A stretch of DNA of 64,000 nt from Schaalia sp. Marseille-Q2122 (GTDB taxonomy: Bacteria > Actinomycetota > Actinomycetes > Actinomycetales > Actinomycetaceae). The notes below the pieces were generated by a model that was given only the letters and a program-made list of their open reading frames with translations, ran no database searches and was not told the DNA's origin. A program made the translations under genes and the position numbers. The stretch covers positions 1 to 64,000 of the forward strand of contig NZ_CAHJXR010000004.1 in the NCBI RefSeq assembly GCF_903645355.1, in the 5' to 3' direction. Below are positions 49,524 to 59,732 of this stretch, one piece after another; the first letter of the stretch is position 1, and every line of letters begins with the position of its first letter.

Positions 49524-51302
49524 ATGAGTGACCACACCCCCACCTCAGCCTCTCCCCAAACTTCGGCCACCGCCTCGCCCTCGCCAGTCCCGGCACTCAA
49601 CCCGACGCTGATCGCCCGCCTGCGCGCAGACCTCGCCGAGGCCGGGTGGACGGTGGAGCGCATGGACACGCTCCTATCCGAGGCCGCGCGCGCCGCCCTC
49701 ATGCGCGATCAGCGCGTGCCCGCCCTCGTCGAATTGCGTGCGCCCAGCATTCCCGTTGACGAGGCCAACGCCGCCCTCCTGACGCGCTTGTTCATCCTCG
49801 GGTCGGTGGAAACTGGCGAGGACGTCGCAGCTGCCCTGCCCGCGCTGGGCGTTGAGGGCGCGCTGGAGCTGGGTATCCTCCGGCCTGCTGGCGCTGAGTG
49901 GGGAAAGGACGCTGAGCAGGAGAAGGGCTCTGAGCGTGAGAACGGCTGTGCGCAAGGGAAGGGCGCTGGACACGACCTGACCACTGCTAAGAGAAGCGCG
50001 GATGCTGAGGCAGGAAGCCCCAAGGTCACCTACAGCGCAGCCTTTGACCTGCGACCACACTCGGCCACTCTGCCCGCCGCAGAGGCCTTCGCGCCAGGCG
50101 GCAACGCGGATGCTCGCGAGGAGCACCACTGGTGGGTGCTCTCCGACCTGGGCGAAGTCACCACCGGCCAGCCCCTGCACCCCGATCACGTGCTGGGTAT
50201 TGGCGGGGCCACGATGAGCCTGCTGGCCCTGACCATGCGCGCACCCGTCGGCCGCGCCCTCGATATTGGCACGGGGTGTGGCATCCAGGCTCTCTACCTG
50301 GCCACTCACGCCCAGCAGGTGGTGGCCACGGACCTGTCGGCCCGCGCCTGCGCCATTACCTCTTTTAATGCGGCCCTCAATGACGTCCGCATTGACGTGC
50401 GTCAAGGCTCCCTTTTCGAGCCGGTAGCGGGGGAGCGCTTCGACCTCATTGTCTCCAACCCGCCCTTTGTTATCACGCCCGATTCCCTGCGCGAGGGTGG
50501 CCTGCTGGAATACCGCGACGGCGGCATGGAACGCGATTCGCTCATTGGCGCCATCATCGGCCAAGCCCCCGCGCACCTCAATGTGGGCGGCACGCTGCAA
50601 ATGCTTGGCAACTGGGAGATTCCCGCCGACCGCGACCCAGAAACCGAGTGGGACAGCCGCATGGAGGGCTGGCTTGAGGGCCTGAACGTGGACGCCTGGG
50701 TGCTCCAACGTGACATCCTTGACCCCACGCAGTACGTGGAGATGTGGATTCGTGATTCGGGTGGCACTCTGGTTCCGCGCGACGAGGTCGAGGCCACCTA
50801 CGACGCGTGGATCAGCGACTTTGCCCAGGCCGGGGTGGGGGCTATTGGCATGGGGAGCCTCGCCATGCGGGCGCGCTCGGAGGAGAACGCGAGTGATGCT
50901 GCCGCGTCGGCCTCGCCAGCCAGGGTCTACTCCTACGTTCCCGACGGGCACGCGCCCACCGGCCGCGACGTCGCCCTCGCCCTCGACATCCTCACGCTGC
51001 CGGACGACATCTGGGAGTGCTCGCTGCGCTGCGCCCCCGATGTCACCGAGGAACGCCACTTCACCCCGGGCATCCCCGATCCGAAGGCGCTGATCCTGCA
51101 CCAGGGAGGTGGCATGGGGCGCTCCATTCGTGTTGGCTCAGCCACCAGTGCCTTTGTCGGGGCTTGCGACGGAGAACTCCAAGCAGGCCAGATCGTGACG
51201 GCGCTCAGCGTGTTGATGGATGTGGACGCCCAAGCGGTGCGGGAAGAAATCGCCTCCATCCTGCCTGAACTGCTGCGCGCGGGAATGCTCACTCGCTGCT
51301 AG
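49524..51302 (+). CDS. Class I SAM-dependent methyltransferase with N-terminal domain
   Basis: A 592-residue protein. An N-terminal helical domain (about 25-115) and a charged low-complexity linker (about 125-165) precede a Rossmann methyltransferase domain with LDIGTGCGIQAL and the NPPF catalytic motif typical of N-methyltransferases of the HemK/RlmG kind. A C-terminal domain of about 180 residues follows. It is a conserved actinobacterial protein upstream of topA. The target could be protein glutamine, rRNA or a small molecule; not decidable here. Confidence 0.85.
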   Translation: MSDHTPTSASPQTSATASPSPVPALNPTLIARLRADLAEAGWTVERMDTLLSEAARAALMRDQRVPALVELRAPSIPVDEANAALLTRLFILGSVETGEDVAAALPALGVEGALELGILRPAGAEWGKDAEQEKGSERENGCAQGKGAGHDLTTAKRSADAEAGSPKVTYSAAFDLRPHSATLPAAEAFAPGGNADAREEHHWWVLSDLGEVTTGQPLHPDHVLGIGGATMSLLALTMRAPVGRALDIGTGCGIQALYLATHAQQVVATDLSARACAITSFNAALNDVRIDVRQGSLFEPVAGERFDLIVSNPPFVITPDSLREGGLLEYRDGGMERDSLIGAIIGQAPAHLNVGGTLQMLGNWEIPADRDPETEWDSRMEGWLEGLNVDAWVLQRDILDPTQYVEMWIRDSGGTLVPRDEVEATYDAWISDFAQAGVGAIGMGSLAMRARSEENASDAAASASPARVYSYVPDGHAPTGRDVALALDILTLPDDIWECSLRCAPDVTEERHFTPGIPDPKALILHQGGGMGRSIRVGSATSAFVGACDGELQAGQIVTALSVLMDVDAQAVREEIASILPELLRAGMLTRC

Positions 51303-51525
51303 GGGGCGGGCGCCTGGCCAGGCAAGACGCAGGAAAAACTGCGCCTGGCACACCAAAACGGGCACACAGTAATACAGTGTGAGCGTGCGTGAGGCCGCGC
51401 CGAAAAATGTCCAGAGGTAACACAAAAGCCCTGCGGCGTTGTATGGTCACCTCAGACGCTTCGCGCTTTGCCATGTAGATGGCGGCGCGCGAGCATGACG
51501 GGAATCAACAGAAAGAACAGGGGAA

Positions 51526-54312
51526 ATGGGCTCAAAGAAGCTGGTCATCGTCGAGTCTCCGGCGAAAGCCTCCACCATTGAGGGCTACCTTGGACCCGAC
51601 TACCACGTGATGGCCTCCATCGGCCACATCCGTGACCTGCCCCAACCCAAAGACCTGCCCGCCGACATGAAGAAGGGCCCCTACGGGCGCTTCGCCGTCG
51701 ACGTCGAGCACGGCTTCACCCCCTACTACGTTGTCTCCCCCGAAAAGAAAAAGACCGTCACCGAGCTCAAGCGCGCCCTCAAAGAGGCCGACGAGCTCTA
51801 CCTGGCAACTGATGAGGACCGCGAAGGTGAGGCCATCGCATGGCACCTGCTGCAAGTCCTCAAGCCCAAGGTGCCCGTCAAGCGCATGGTCTTCCACGAG
51901 ATCACCCGCGAAGCCATTGAACGCGCCCTGGAAAACACGCGCGACATTGATACCTCCCTGGTGGACGCGCAAGAAACCCGCCGCGTCCTCGACCGCCTCT
52001 ACGGCTACGAGGTCTCGCCCCTGCTGTGGCGCAAGGTCCGCTCCTCCCTGTCGGCTGGCCGCGTCCAATCGGTGGCCACCCGCATCGTGGTCGACCGCGA
52101 ACGCGAGCGTATCGCCCACATCAGCGCCGACTACGCCTCGGTGTCCGTGACCGTCGAGGCAAAGGGCCAGTCTTTCGGCGCGAAGGTCGTGCAGGTTGAT
52201 GGCGCGCCCATCGCCACCGGCGCGGACTTTAGCGAAAAGGGCGTGCTCACCTCCAAGGCCGCGAAGGCCGGCGTCCTCCATCTGGACGAGGTCGGCGCCC
52301 GCCGCCTGGCAGCGCTGCTCGCTGCGGCGCAGACCTCGGCCGTCCACGAGGTCAGCCAAAAGCCCTACCGCCGCCGCCCGGCCGCGCCCTTCACCACCTC
52401 CACCCTGCAGCAGGAGGCCTCCCGCAAGCTGCACTGGAATGCCTCCTCAACGATGCGTACCGCGCAGTCCCTGTACGAGGGCGGTTTCATTACCTACATG
52501 CGTACCGACTCGACGGCCTTGTCCTCCCAGGCTGTGCAGGCTGCGCGCGCTCAGGCCCGTGAACTCTACGGCGCAGAGGCCGTCGCTGATGCCCCCCGCG
52601 TGTACGGTAAGGTCGCCAAGGGTGCCCAGGAGGCCCACGAGGCTATCCGCCCTGCTGGCGACCACTTCCGCACCCCCGAGCAGGTGTCCCGTCAGCTCTC
52701 GCCCCAGCAGCTTGCCCTCTATGACCTCATCTGGAAGCGCACCCTGGCCTCGCAGATGGCTGACGCCGTGGGCTTTACCGCCACCATCCGCGTGGCTACC
52801 GATGTCGCTGACGATCAGGGCGCGCATACTGTGATCTCGTCTGCTTCCGGCACGGTGATCACTCAGCCGGGCTTCCGCCTGGCCTACATGGAAGGCCGTG
52901 ACAAGGGCCGTTACGACGCTGAGAAGGACAATGCTGACGCTGAGAAGGTCCTGCCTGAGGTCGCTCAGGGTGAGCTTGTGGATGTGACTGACGCTGAGGC
53001 TGACACGCACTCCACCCAGCCGCCTGGCCGCTACACCGAAGCAACCTTGGTTAAGACCATGGAAGAGCTGGGCATTGGCCGCCCCTCCACCTATGCGGCG
53101 ACCATCCAGACGATCTCGGATCGCGGCTACGTCAACCGGCGCGGCCAATATCTTGTGCCGACCTGGCTGGCCTTCTCCGTGACGCGCCTGCTGGAAGAGA
53201 ACCTGGCGAACCTGGTTGACTACGACTTCACGGCCTCCATGGAGTCTGATCTGGACCGTATTGCCGCTGGCGAGGCCGACGGGGTGGGCTTCCTGTCGGG
53301 CTTCTACTGGGGTGCCGACGGCAAGGGCGAAAGCTCTGGCCTGCGCCACCAGGTGGAATCCCTGGGCGATGACATTGATGCGCGCGCCGTGAACTCCATT
53401 GACTGTGGCAATGGCGTGACCTTGCGTATTGGCCGCTATGGGCCCTACCTGGAGCGCGAGGACGGCTCCCGGGCGAATATTCCTGACGAGGTCGCCCCTG
53501 ACGAACTCACTGATGCGAAGATCGCTGAGCTTTTCGCCGCAGCTGCTGACGATGGGCGCGAGCTGGGTGTGGATCCGGCGACCGGGCACATGCTGGTGGC
53601 GAAGAATGGTCGTTTTGGGCCCTACATTACGGAGATCCTGCCCGAGCCCGCCGGAGAGGAAGCTGCAGGGCAGACCGCAGGTAAGACCTCGGGCCCGGCC
53701 GCAGCGAAGGGCCGCAAGAAGGCCGCCGCCAAGCCGCGCACAGCCTCGCTCTTCTCGACGATGTCCCTGGCGACCGTCACCCTTGAGGACGCCCTGGCAC
53801 TATTGACCCTGCCTCGTGAACTGGGCACCGACCCGGCCACCGGTGAGGTCATTACCGCCCAGAATGGCCGCTACGGGCCGTACTTGAAGAAGGGGACGGA
53901 CTCTCGCACCCTGTCCAGCGAGGATCAACTGCTGACCATCACCCTTGAAGAGGCGCTGGAGATCTACGCTCAGCCTAAGCAGCGTGGGCGCGGGGCCGCT
54001 AAGCCGCCTTTGCGTGAGTTCGGTGTGGATCCGATTTCGGGCAAGAAGGTTGTTGTCAAGGATGGTCGCTTCGGCCCCTACATCACCGATGGGGAAACGA
54101 ATATTACGGTGCCGCGCGCAGAAACGGTGGAAAACCTGACTGAAGAGCGTGCCTTTGAGTTGCTGGCGGATAAGCGTGCCAAGGGGCCCTCAACGAAGGC
54201 GAAGGCTAAAACGACGCGCAAGACGGCAACGAAGAAGGCCACCACTTCAAAGACTGCGGCAAAGAAAACAACGACGCGAAAGTCCAGCTCAGCCAGCTCA
54301 TCAACGAAGTAA
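51526..54312 (+). CDS. topA: DNA topoisomerase I
   Basis: Type IA topoisomerase relaxing negative supercoils, 928 residues. The TOPRIM domain (KLVIVESPAKA at 4-14, TDEDREGE further on) precedes the catalytic core, whose nucleophile is Tyr324 in GFITYMRTDST. Repeats of the form GVDPxTG...GRFGPYI near 670-860 replace zinc fingers, and a Lys/Ala/Thr tail ends the protein, both usual in actinobacteria. Followed by tmk 47 bases later. Confidence 0.97.
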   Translation: MGSKKLVIVESPAKASTIEGYLGPDYHVMASIGHIRDLPQPKDLPADMKKGPYGRFAVDVEHGFTPYYVVSPEKKKTVTELKRALKEADELYLATDEDREGEAIAWHLLQVLKPKVPVKRMVFHEITREAIERALENTRDIDTSLVDAQETRRVLDRLYGYEVSPLLWRKVRSSLSAGRVQSVATRIVVDRERERIAHISADYASVSVTVEAKGQSFGAKVVQVDGAPIATGADFSEKGVLTSKAAKAGVLHLDEVGARRLAALLAAAQTSAVHEVSQKPYRRRPAAPFTTSTLQQEASRKLHWNASSTMRTAQSLYEGGFITYMRTDSTALSSQAVQAARAQARELYGAEAVADAPRVYGKVAKGAQEAHEAIRPAGDHFRTPEQVSRQLSPQQLALYDLIWKRTLASQMADAVGFTATIRVATDVADDQGAHTVISSASGTVITQPGFRLAYMEGRDKGRYDAEKDNADAEKVLPEVAQGELVDVTDAEADTHSTQPPGRYTEATLVKTMEELGIGRPSTYAATIQTISDRGYVNRRGQYLVPTWLAFSVTRLLEENLANLVDYDFTASMESDLDRIAAGEADGVGFLSGFYWGADGKGESSGLRHQVESLGDDIDARAVNSIDCGNGVTLRIGRYGPYLEREDGSRANIPDEVAPDELTDAKIAELFAAAADDGRELGVDPATGHMLVAKNGRFGPYITEILPEPAGEEAAGQTAGKTSGPAAAKGRKKAAAKPRTASLFSTMSLATVTLEDALALLTLPRELGTDPATGEVITAQNGRYGPYLKKGTDSRTLSSEDQLLTITLEEALEIYAQPKQRGRGAAKPPLREFGVDPISGKKVVVKDGRFGPYITDGETNITVPRAETVENLTEERAFELLADKRAKGPSTKAKAKTTRKTATKKATTSKTAAKKTTTRKSSSASSSTK

Positions 54313-54359
54313 GGAGAGGCGACTCCGCAGATTCGGGGTGGCCGTGGGAAGATAGTGCC

Positions 54360-55064
54360 ATGACGCAAGTGGGTGGGCAGCGACGGGCCCCTGAAGGCAG
54401 CCTTTTCGTTACCTTTGAAGGGGGTGACGGATCAGGTAAGACGACGCAGATTCAGAAGGTTCGCGCGTGGTTTGAGGAGCGCGGATACACCGTGCTTGTT
54501 ACCCGTGAACCCGGTGGTACTGAGATGGGAACCGAGCTGCGCCGCCTCGTCCAAAATGGGCCAGAAGACGTTGATCCGCGCACCGAGGCTCTGCTGTATG
54601 CCGCCGACCGCGCCTATCACGTCGCAACTGTGATCCGCCCGGCTTTGGAGGCTGGCACCGTTGTCTTGGGGGATCGCTATATCGACTCTTCTGTTGCCTA
54701 CCAAGGTGCTGCGCGCGCCCTCGGTGTGGACGAGATTCGCTCCCTGTCTGAGTGGGCCACCGAGGGGCTCGACCCTCGCCTGACCTTCCTGCTTGCCCTC
54801 CCGCCGGAGGTCGGCGCCCGCCGCGGCACCGGCAAACGCGACCGTTTGGAACGCGAATCCGCTGAATTCCACACGCGCGTCCGCCGCGAATACCTGCGCA
54901 TCGCTGAGGAGAACACCGATCGGGTTGTCGTCATTGACGCTGTGGGAACACCGGAGGAAGTGTTCAGCGAAATCCGCGGCGTCCTGGAAGAACGTATTGA
55001 AGCGCTGATGACTCCCGCGCAGGCCACCCTGTGGGACCTCGCCCTTGAAGGTGTGCAGGAGTGA
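54360..55064 (+). CDS. tmk: Thymidylate kinase
   Basis: Phosphorylates dTMP to dTDP, 234 residues. P-loop FEGGDGSGKTT at about 18-28, DRYIDSSVAYQG for the substrate site, and a LID with DRLERE. It overlaps holB (GTGA), and lies just after topA, a conserved actinobacterial order. Confidence 0.96.
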   Translation: MTQVGGQRRAPEGSLFVTFEGGDGSGKTTQIQKVRAWFEERGYTVLVTREPGGTEMGTELRRLVQNGPEDVDPRTEALLYAADRAYHVATVIRPALEAGTVVLGDRYIDSSVAYQGAARALGVDEIRSLSEWATEGLDPRLTFLLALPPEVGARRGTGKRDRLERESAEFHTRVRREYLRIAEENTDRVVVIDAVGTPEEVFSEIRGVLEERIEALMTPAQATLWDLALEGVQE

Positions 55065-56257
55065 GCGTCTGGGAGCAGCTGGTCGGCCAAGATGCCGCCA
55101 TTGAGGTGCTTGCCGAGGCTGCCCTCGCCGCACGCCGCATCGTGGACGGCCAGCGCAGCGGCGCCGAGGCCGACACGGACGACGCCCGCTCCATGACCCA
55201 CGCCTGGCTCATTACCGGCCCACCCGGATCAGGCCGCTCCGTCGCCGCCCTCGCCTTCGCAGCCGCACTCCAATGCACGGGCCCCACGCCCGGATGCGGG
55301 GAGTGCCCGGGCTGTCGCACCACCATGGGCCGCACCAATGGTGACGTGCATAGTGTCTCCACCGAGGCCACGCAGATCCGCATTGAAGAGGCCCGCGACA
55401 TTGTCGGCCGCGCCCAGGTTGCGCCCTCGCAGGGACGCTGGCGCGTGATCCTCGTTGAGGACGCCGACCGCATGACCGAGCGCACCTCGAATGTGCTGCT
55501 CAAAGCCGTGGAGGAACCCCCGGCGCGAACGGTGTGGCTCCTGTGCGCACCCAGCCCTGAGGACATGATCACCACCATCCGTTCGCGGTGCCGTCACCTG
55601 GCCCTGCGCATCCCCTCGGTGCAGGCCGTGGCCGACCTGCTGGTGCGCCGCGACGGCGTTGACCCCGCAGTGGCCGTGGAGGCCGCACGTTCGGCGCAGT
55701 CCCATATTGGTCTGGCGAGGGCGTTGGCGCGTGACCCTCAGATGCGTCAGCGTCGCCGTGAGATTATTACCGCCCCCATCACGGTCCGCTCCGTTGGTGA
55801 GGCCGTCATGGCCGCCGCTGACCTGTTGGAGACGGCAAAAACTCAGGCGGAAGCTCAGACCGAGGAACGCAATGCGCGAGAACGCGCTGAGCTCCTTCGA
55901 CAGTTGGGCATGGAAGAAGGAGAGCGCCCCAGCGCCCACTCGCGCGCACAGTTGCATCAGCTTGAAGAGGAGCAAAAGCGTCGCGCCAAACGCGCTATTC
56001 ATGACGTGCTCGACCGAGCCCTCGTGGACCTGCTCGCCATCTACCGGGATGTCCTCATGCTCCAACTGGGCACGGGCGCCGACCTCGTCAATGAGGATAT
56101 CGCGGTGACTATCGGTGACATTGCGCGTGCGTCAACCACCGTCCAAACCCTTGAGCGCGTGGAAGCTATCGAGGAAGCACGCCGCCGTCTGGCCGCCAAC
56201 GTCGCCCCGGCTTTGGCGTTGGAGGCGATGGCTATTGCTCTTCGGCCCCAGGTGTAG
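55061..56257 (+). CDS. holB: DNA polymerase III delta-prime subunit
   Basis: Clamp-loader AAA+ subunit, 398 residues. The nucleotide loop is degenerate-looking GPPGSGRS; zinc-binding cysteines occur in CTGPTPGCGECPGC, and RTVWLLCAPSPEDM and TIRSRCR mark the AAA+ core. GTG 55061 overlaps the tmk stop. The C-terminal helical domain packs in the clamp-loader collar. Confidence 0.93.
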   Translation: MSVWEQLVGQDAAIEVLAEAALAARRIVDGQRSGAEADTDDARSMTHAWLITGPPGSGRSVAALAFAAALQCTGPTPGCGECPGCRTTMGRTNGDVHSVSTEATQIRIEEARDIVGRAQVAPSQGRWRVILVEDADRMTERTSNVLLKAVEEPPARTVWLLCAPSPEDMITTIRSRCRHLALRIPSVQAVADLLVRRDGVDPAVAVEAARSAQSHIGLARALARDPQMRQRRREIITAPITVRSVGEAVMAAADLLETAKTQAEAQTEERNARERAELLRQLGMEEGERPSAHSRAQLHQLEEEQKRRAKRAIHDVLDRALVDLLAIYRDVLMLQLGTGADLVNEDIAVTIGDIARASTTVQTLERVEAIEEARRRLAANVAPALALEAMAIALRPQV

Positions 56258-56398
56258 GGCCGGCTCGTGGGTAAGGCGCGCGCCGTGAAAGTGCCCCACC
56301 GCACACACCCCTGATGAGGCCCTGAATAATGGCCGGGTGGACCCTATTGAGGTGCGTCCCATTCCTCGTTCACGCTGGGAACCCGCTAGTCTGCCTAT

Positions 56399-58057
56399 AT
56401 GACTTCTCGTTCGCGCTTGATCATCCTCATCGTCTCCTTAACGCTCCTCTCCCTTGTCGCCCTCGGCGCAGGCTTCGCAGTTCTCAACGCGAACCGAGCC
56501 TACGTGCCCTCAGCCGACACGCAATCTGGGCAGACCACTGCCGCCGACCTGGATGGAAGCATCGACGCGTTCTACTCCCAGAAGGTCAACTGGGGCCCCT
56601 GCGAAGGCGATGCCATCACCCCCTCGCATGAGACCCCACCGAAGAACCTCACCGACTACCAGTGCGCCACCGTCCTCGCCCCCAAGGACTGGGACAAGCC
56701 CGAGGGGGAGACCATCACCCTCAGTGTCGCCGTCCACCGGTCCGGCAATGAGAACGCCCCCGCACTCTTCTTCAACCCCGGCGGCCCCGGTGGTTCGGCG
56801 GTGAAGATCCTCGCCTCCCAGGTGCGCAACTCCATGGGCGACGCCCTCGTCGAAAAGTACGACATCGTCGCCCTCGACCCGCGTGGCGTCGGCTCCTCCA
56901 CCCCCGTCGTCTGCATGAGCGACGAGGAACGGGACCGCTACAACACCCACGGCGTCCTTGACGAGGCCGATATCGAACGAGCGCAAGCGATCGAAGCCAG
57001 CGAGGGCCCTGACAACCAAGACGAAGAGATCGCCTTCGCGCGTGACCTGTCGGCACGTATGGGGGAGGGCTGCAAGGAACACAGCGGTGACATCGCCCAA
57101 TACATTGACACCGTTTCTGCCGCCCGTGACTTCGATATGATGCGTCAGCTCATGGGGCAAGAAAAGCTCGACTACCTGGGCTATTCCTACGGCACCTTCC
57201 TGGGCGCCACCTACGCTGACCTGTTCCCGCAGAATGTTGGCCGCTTCATCCTCGATGGGGCTGTTGACCCTGCCATGAGCAGCGCTGAAATCTCCGCCCT
57301 GCAGATGCGTGGCTTTGACGAGTCCCTCATCCACTGGATCGAGGACTGCCAGGCAGGATCCTCCTGCCCGCTGCCCGGCAACACTGAAGAGGGTATTGCC
57401 CGCGTGAAGAGCTTCCTCAAGGAACTGGAACGTCAGCCGATGGAAACCTCTGACCCGGAGCGCCCACTGACCGCCAACCTTGCCGTCACCGCCATGATCG
57501 GCGCCATGTATAACACCGAGGGCTACCCGGTACTGACCCAAGGCATGACTCAGGCACTATCTGTCAACGATGGCTCGATCCTGCTGGCGATCGCCGACCT
57601 GCTTAATGACAGGAACGCTGATGGGAGCTACGCGGCAACCTCAACCGACGCCCTGATCGCCATTAACTCTCTGGACTATGAGCCCACCGGCACCGAGCAG
57701 GACTGGAAGTCCCAGGTCATGATCTTGCGCAATGAGCTCAAACTCATGGACGAGTTCGTCGGCTACGACAGTGCTGGCCTGACCGCCTGGCCCTTCGAAC
57801 GCACCGCCACCCGCAAGGCCCTCAAGGCCGAGGGCGCCAACCCCATCGTCGTCATCGGTACCACCCACGACCCGGCCACCCCCTACGTCATGTCCGTGAA
57901 CCTGGCCAAGCAGCTGAGCTCGGGCGTGCTCGTCACCTGGGAAGGTTGGGATCACACCGCCTACTCGAAGGATGCCAGCCAGTGCGTGCGTGACGCCGTG
58001 GAAGACTACCTGGTGTCGGGCACTGTCCCCGCTGACGGCCTGCACTGTGAGAACTAG
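56399..58057 (+). CDS. Exported alpha/beta hydrolase, tripeptidyl-aminopeptidase-like
   Basis: A 552-residue alpha/beta hydrolase of the SCO7095/TAP family. An N-terminal membrane segment at about 7-27 serves as signal or anchor. The oxyanion region is FFNPGGPGGS. The catalytic triad is Ser263 (GYSYGTFLG), Asp491 (THDPATPY) and His519 (WDHTAY). Cysteine pairs suggest disulfides outside the cell. It probably removes peptides from protein N-termini or cleaves esters. It follows holB but has its own start 141 bases later. Confidence 0.9.
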   Translation: MTSRSRLIILIVSLTLLSLVALGAGFAVLNANRAYVPSADTQSGQTTAADLDGSIDAFYSQKVNWGPCEGDAITPSHETPPKNLTDYQCATVLAPKDWDKPEGETITLSVAVHRSGNENAPALFFNPGGPGGSAVKILASQVRNSMGDALVEKYDIVALDPRGVGSSTPVVCMSDEERDRYNTHGVLDEADIERAQAIEASEGPDNQDEEIAFARDLSARMGEGCKEHSGDIAQYIDTVSAARDFDMMRQLMGQEKLDYLGYSYGTFLGATYADLFPQNVGRFILDGAVDPAMSSAEISALQMRGFDESLIHWIEDCQAGSSCPLPGNTEEGIARVKSFLKELERQPMETSDPERPLTANLAVTAMIGAMYNTEGYPVLTQGMTQALSVNDGSILLAIADLLNDRNADGSYAATSTDALIAINSLDYEPTGTEQDWKSQVMILRNELKLMDEFVGYDSAGLTAWPFERTATRKALKAEGANPIVVIGTTHDPATPYVMSVNLAKQLSSGVLVTWEGWDHTAYSKDASQCVRDAVEDYLVSGTVPADGLHCEN

Positions 58058-58191
58058 GTTTTTCCTGCTGGGAGTGCTGTTGGACCGCATGGTGTGATCA
58101 GCTTCCCGCCTGCGGGTTTTGCTTGCCGGGTGCCAATCCGGTAATCTAACCCCGTTGCTTATGGCTTCACTGCGGTGAGGTTGTCAGCAAG

Positions 58192-58264
58192 GCCGCCTTA
58201 GCTCAGTCGGCAGAGCGAATCACTCGTAATGATTAGGTCGTGGGTTCGATTCCCACAGGCGGCT
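58192..58264 (+). tRNA. tRNA-Thr (CGT)
   Basis: Acceptor GCCGCCT pairs with AGGCGGC (58257-58263); anticodon CGT at 58225-58227 in loop CTCGTAA; T loop TTCGATT. CCA is not encoded. It reads ACG. Confidence 0.97.
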
Positions 58265-58271
58265 CGAATGG

Positions 58272-58310
58272 AACCGCGCCATTCCAACGGAAAGTTGGGG
58301 TGGCGCGGTT
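58272..58310 (+). terminator. Terminator after tRNA-Thr
   Basis: AACCGCGCCA (58272-58281) pairs with TGGCGCGGTT (58301-58310), with an inner TTCCAAC/GTTGGGG stem. TTTTG overlaps the end. The inner part matches the tRNA-Ser terminator. Confidence 0.92.
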
Positions 58311-58421
58311 TTGCATGCGGGTGTTGATGTGTTGATTTGTTGAGCTGTTGGTCAACACGGCTGTCAGAATTGTCCTGCTAGCTGGATCGCATTTACCACC
58401 CATAGAAGGAAGGCTGGAGTC

Positions 58422-59732
58422 ATGAATACATCACCTGACGCTACAACCTCGCCTCACTCCTTCTACAGGCAGGCACTTGCCAAAGCGCCACAAAACGCTG
58501 CCTACCTCCTGCTTCAGGCGCCCGTTCACCTCGTCATCTTTGTGCTGGTTCTGCCAACGCTCCTGGCAGGCGTCGGCACTGCCATCATCGGGATCGGTAT
58601 TGCGATGATGATTGCTTCGATCATGATCGCCCGGCTCGCAGCGGAGCTGCAACGCACGATCAATGCCACCATCCAGGGCCGTCCTATGCCCGAATACCCC
58701 TATCTCGTGGCAACGCCAACAGCCAAGGCGCGAGACAAGATCCTCACGCTCCTGAAAGATCCCCAATCGTGGCTCGACATCATATGGGTGATCGCGGGCT
58801 TCCCTATCGCCCTCATAACCTGGGTGGTTGCGCTGATCTGGTCGGCAGCTCCCATTGCAGGAGTGATCACCCCTTTCCTTGAACTCATTGACATCTACGG
58901 AGGGTGGAGCAACTTCAACTCAATGGGGCTCGGTGAGCTTCTGGGCGTGCCCTATCCCAATGTCTTCGATGCGGGCTTCGCTTTTAGTGTTGGCCTCCTC
59001 TTTGCTGTGAGCGCACCGTTTGTACTTCGTGGCTGCACGCTGCTGCTGACTGCCTTCTCTGACCTCATGCTGTCCAGCCGCGCCCGCCAACGCCGCAATA
59101 TTGAGCATCTCACTGAGTCCCGAGCTGCCGCCCGTGATGCAGAGACTCGCTCCTTGCGGCGCCTTGAACGTGACCTGCATGATGGACCCCAGCAGCGTCT
59201 TGTCCGACTGCAAATGGATCTTGCCCGCGCGAAACGCCGCGTTGATACCGATCCGAAACAAGCGAGTCTCCTGCTGGAGGAAGCCCTCCAAAGCGCGCAA
59301 GAAACCCTCAGTGAACTGCGCCAACTCTCCCGAGGAATCGCCCCTCCCGTCCTCGTTGATCGAGGACTTACCGCGGCGGTGGACGAGGCCGCAGCGCTCT
59401 CCACCGTGCCCGTATCAGTGCACGCGCTGGGGCTTGGAACGGTTCACATTCCTGAGCACGTCGCCACCGCCGCTTACTTCACCGTTGCCGAAGCTCTCGT
59501 GAACGTCAATAAGCATGCCGATGCGAGTGCCGCTCAGGTGACCATGCGTGTCGAAGAGGGCGCATTGCGGGTGACTATCGCTGACAACGGTGTGGGTGGT
59601 GCAGCTTTGTCTAAAGGCTACGGCCTGGCAGGGATCGAGCAGCGCCTGCGAGCCGTTGACGGGCGCTTGACTCTGAACTCCCCGCAAGGAGGTCCCACCG
59701 TAGTGGAAGCAATCATCCCATGCGCATCCTGA
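58422..59732 (+). CDS. Two-component sensor histidine kinase (NarL class)
   Basis: A 436-residue sensor. Four membrane helices (about 25-70 and 120-215) form an actinobacterial sensor domain, then a HisKA_3 dimer domain with phospho-acceptor His253 in ERDLHDGPQQR and an ATPase domain (NVNKHADAS, DNGVGG, GLAGIEQRL). AAGGAAGG precedes ATG 58422. Its response regulator overlaps by 13 bases. The signal is unknown. Confidence 0.92.
   Translation: MNTSPDATTSPHSFYRQALAKAPQNAAYLLLQAPVHLVIFVLVLPTLLAGVGTAIIGIGIAMMIASIMIARLAAELQRTINATIQGRPMPEYPYLVATPTAKARDKILTLLKDPQSWLDIIWVIAGFPIALITWVVALIWSAAPIAGVITPFLELIDIYGGWSNFNSMGLGELLGVPYPNVFDAGFAFSVGLLFAVSAPFVLRGCTLLLTAFSDLMLSSRARQRRNIEHLTESRAAARDAETRSLRRLERDLHDGPQQRLVRLQMDLARAKRRVDTDPKQASLLLEEALQSAQETLSELRQLSRGIAPPVLVDRGLTAAVDEAAALSTVPVSVHALGLGTVHIPEHVATAAYFTVAEALVNVNKHADASAAQVTMRVEEGALRVTIADNGVGGAALSKGYGLAGIEQRLRAVDGRLTLNSPQGGPTVVEAIIPCAS

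Noticed and set aside
49674-51101. 475-codon open frame opposite the methyltransferase
   Set aside because: Antisense shadow; the plus-strand product has clear methyltransferase motifs.
56510-57541. 343-codon open frame opposite the alpha/beta hydrolase
   Set aside because: Antisense shadow of a gene with an intact catalytic triad; no start signal or family resemblance.
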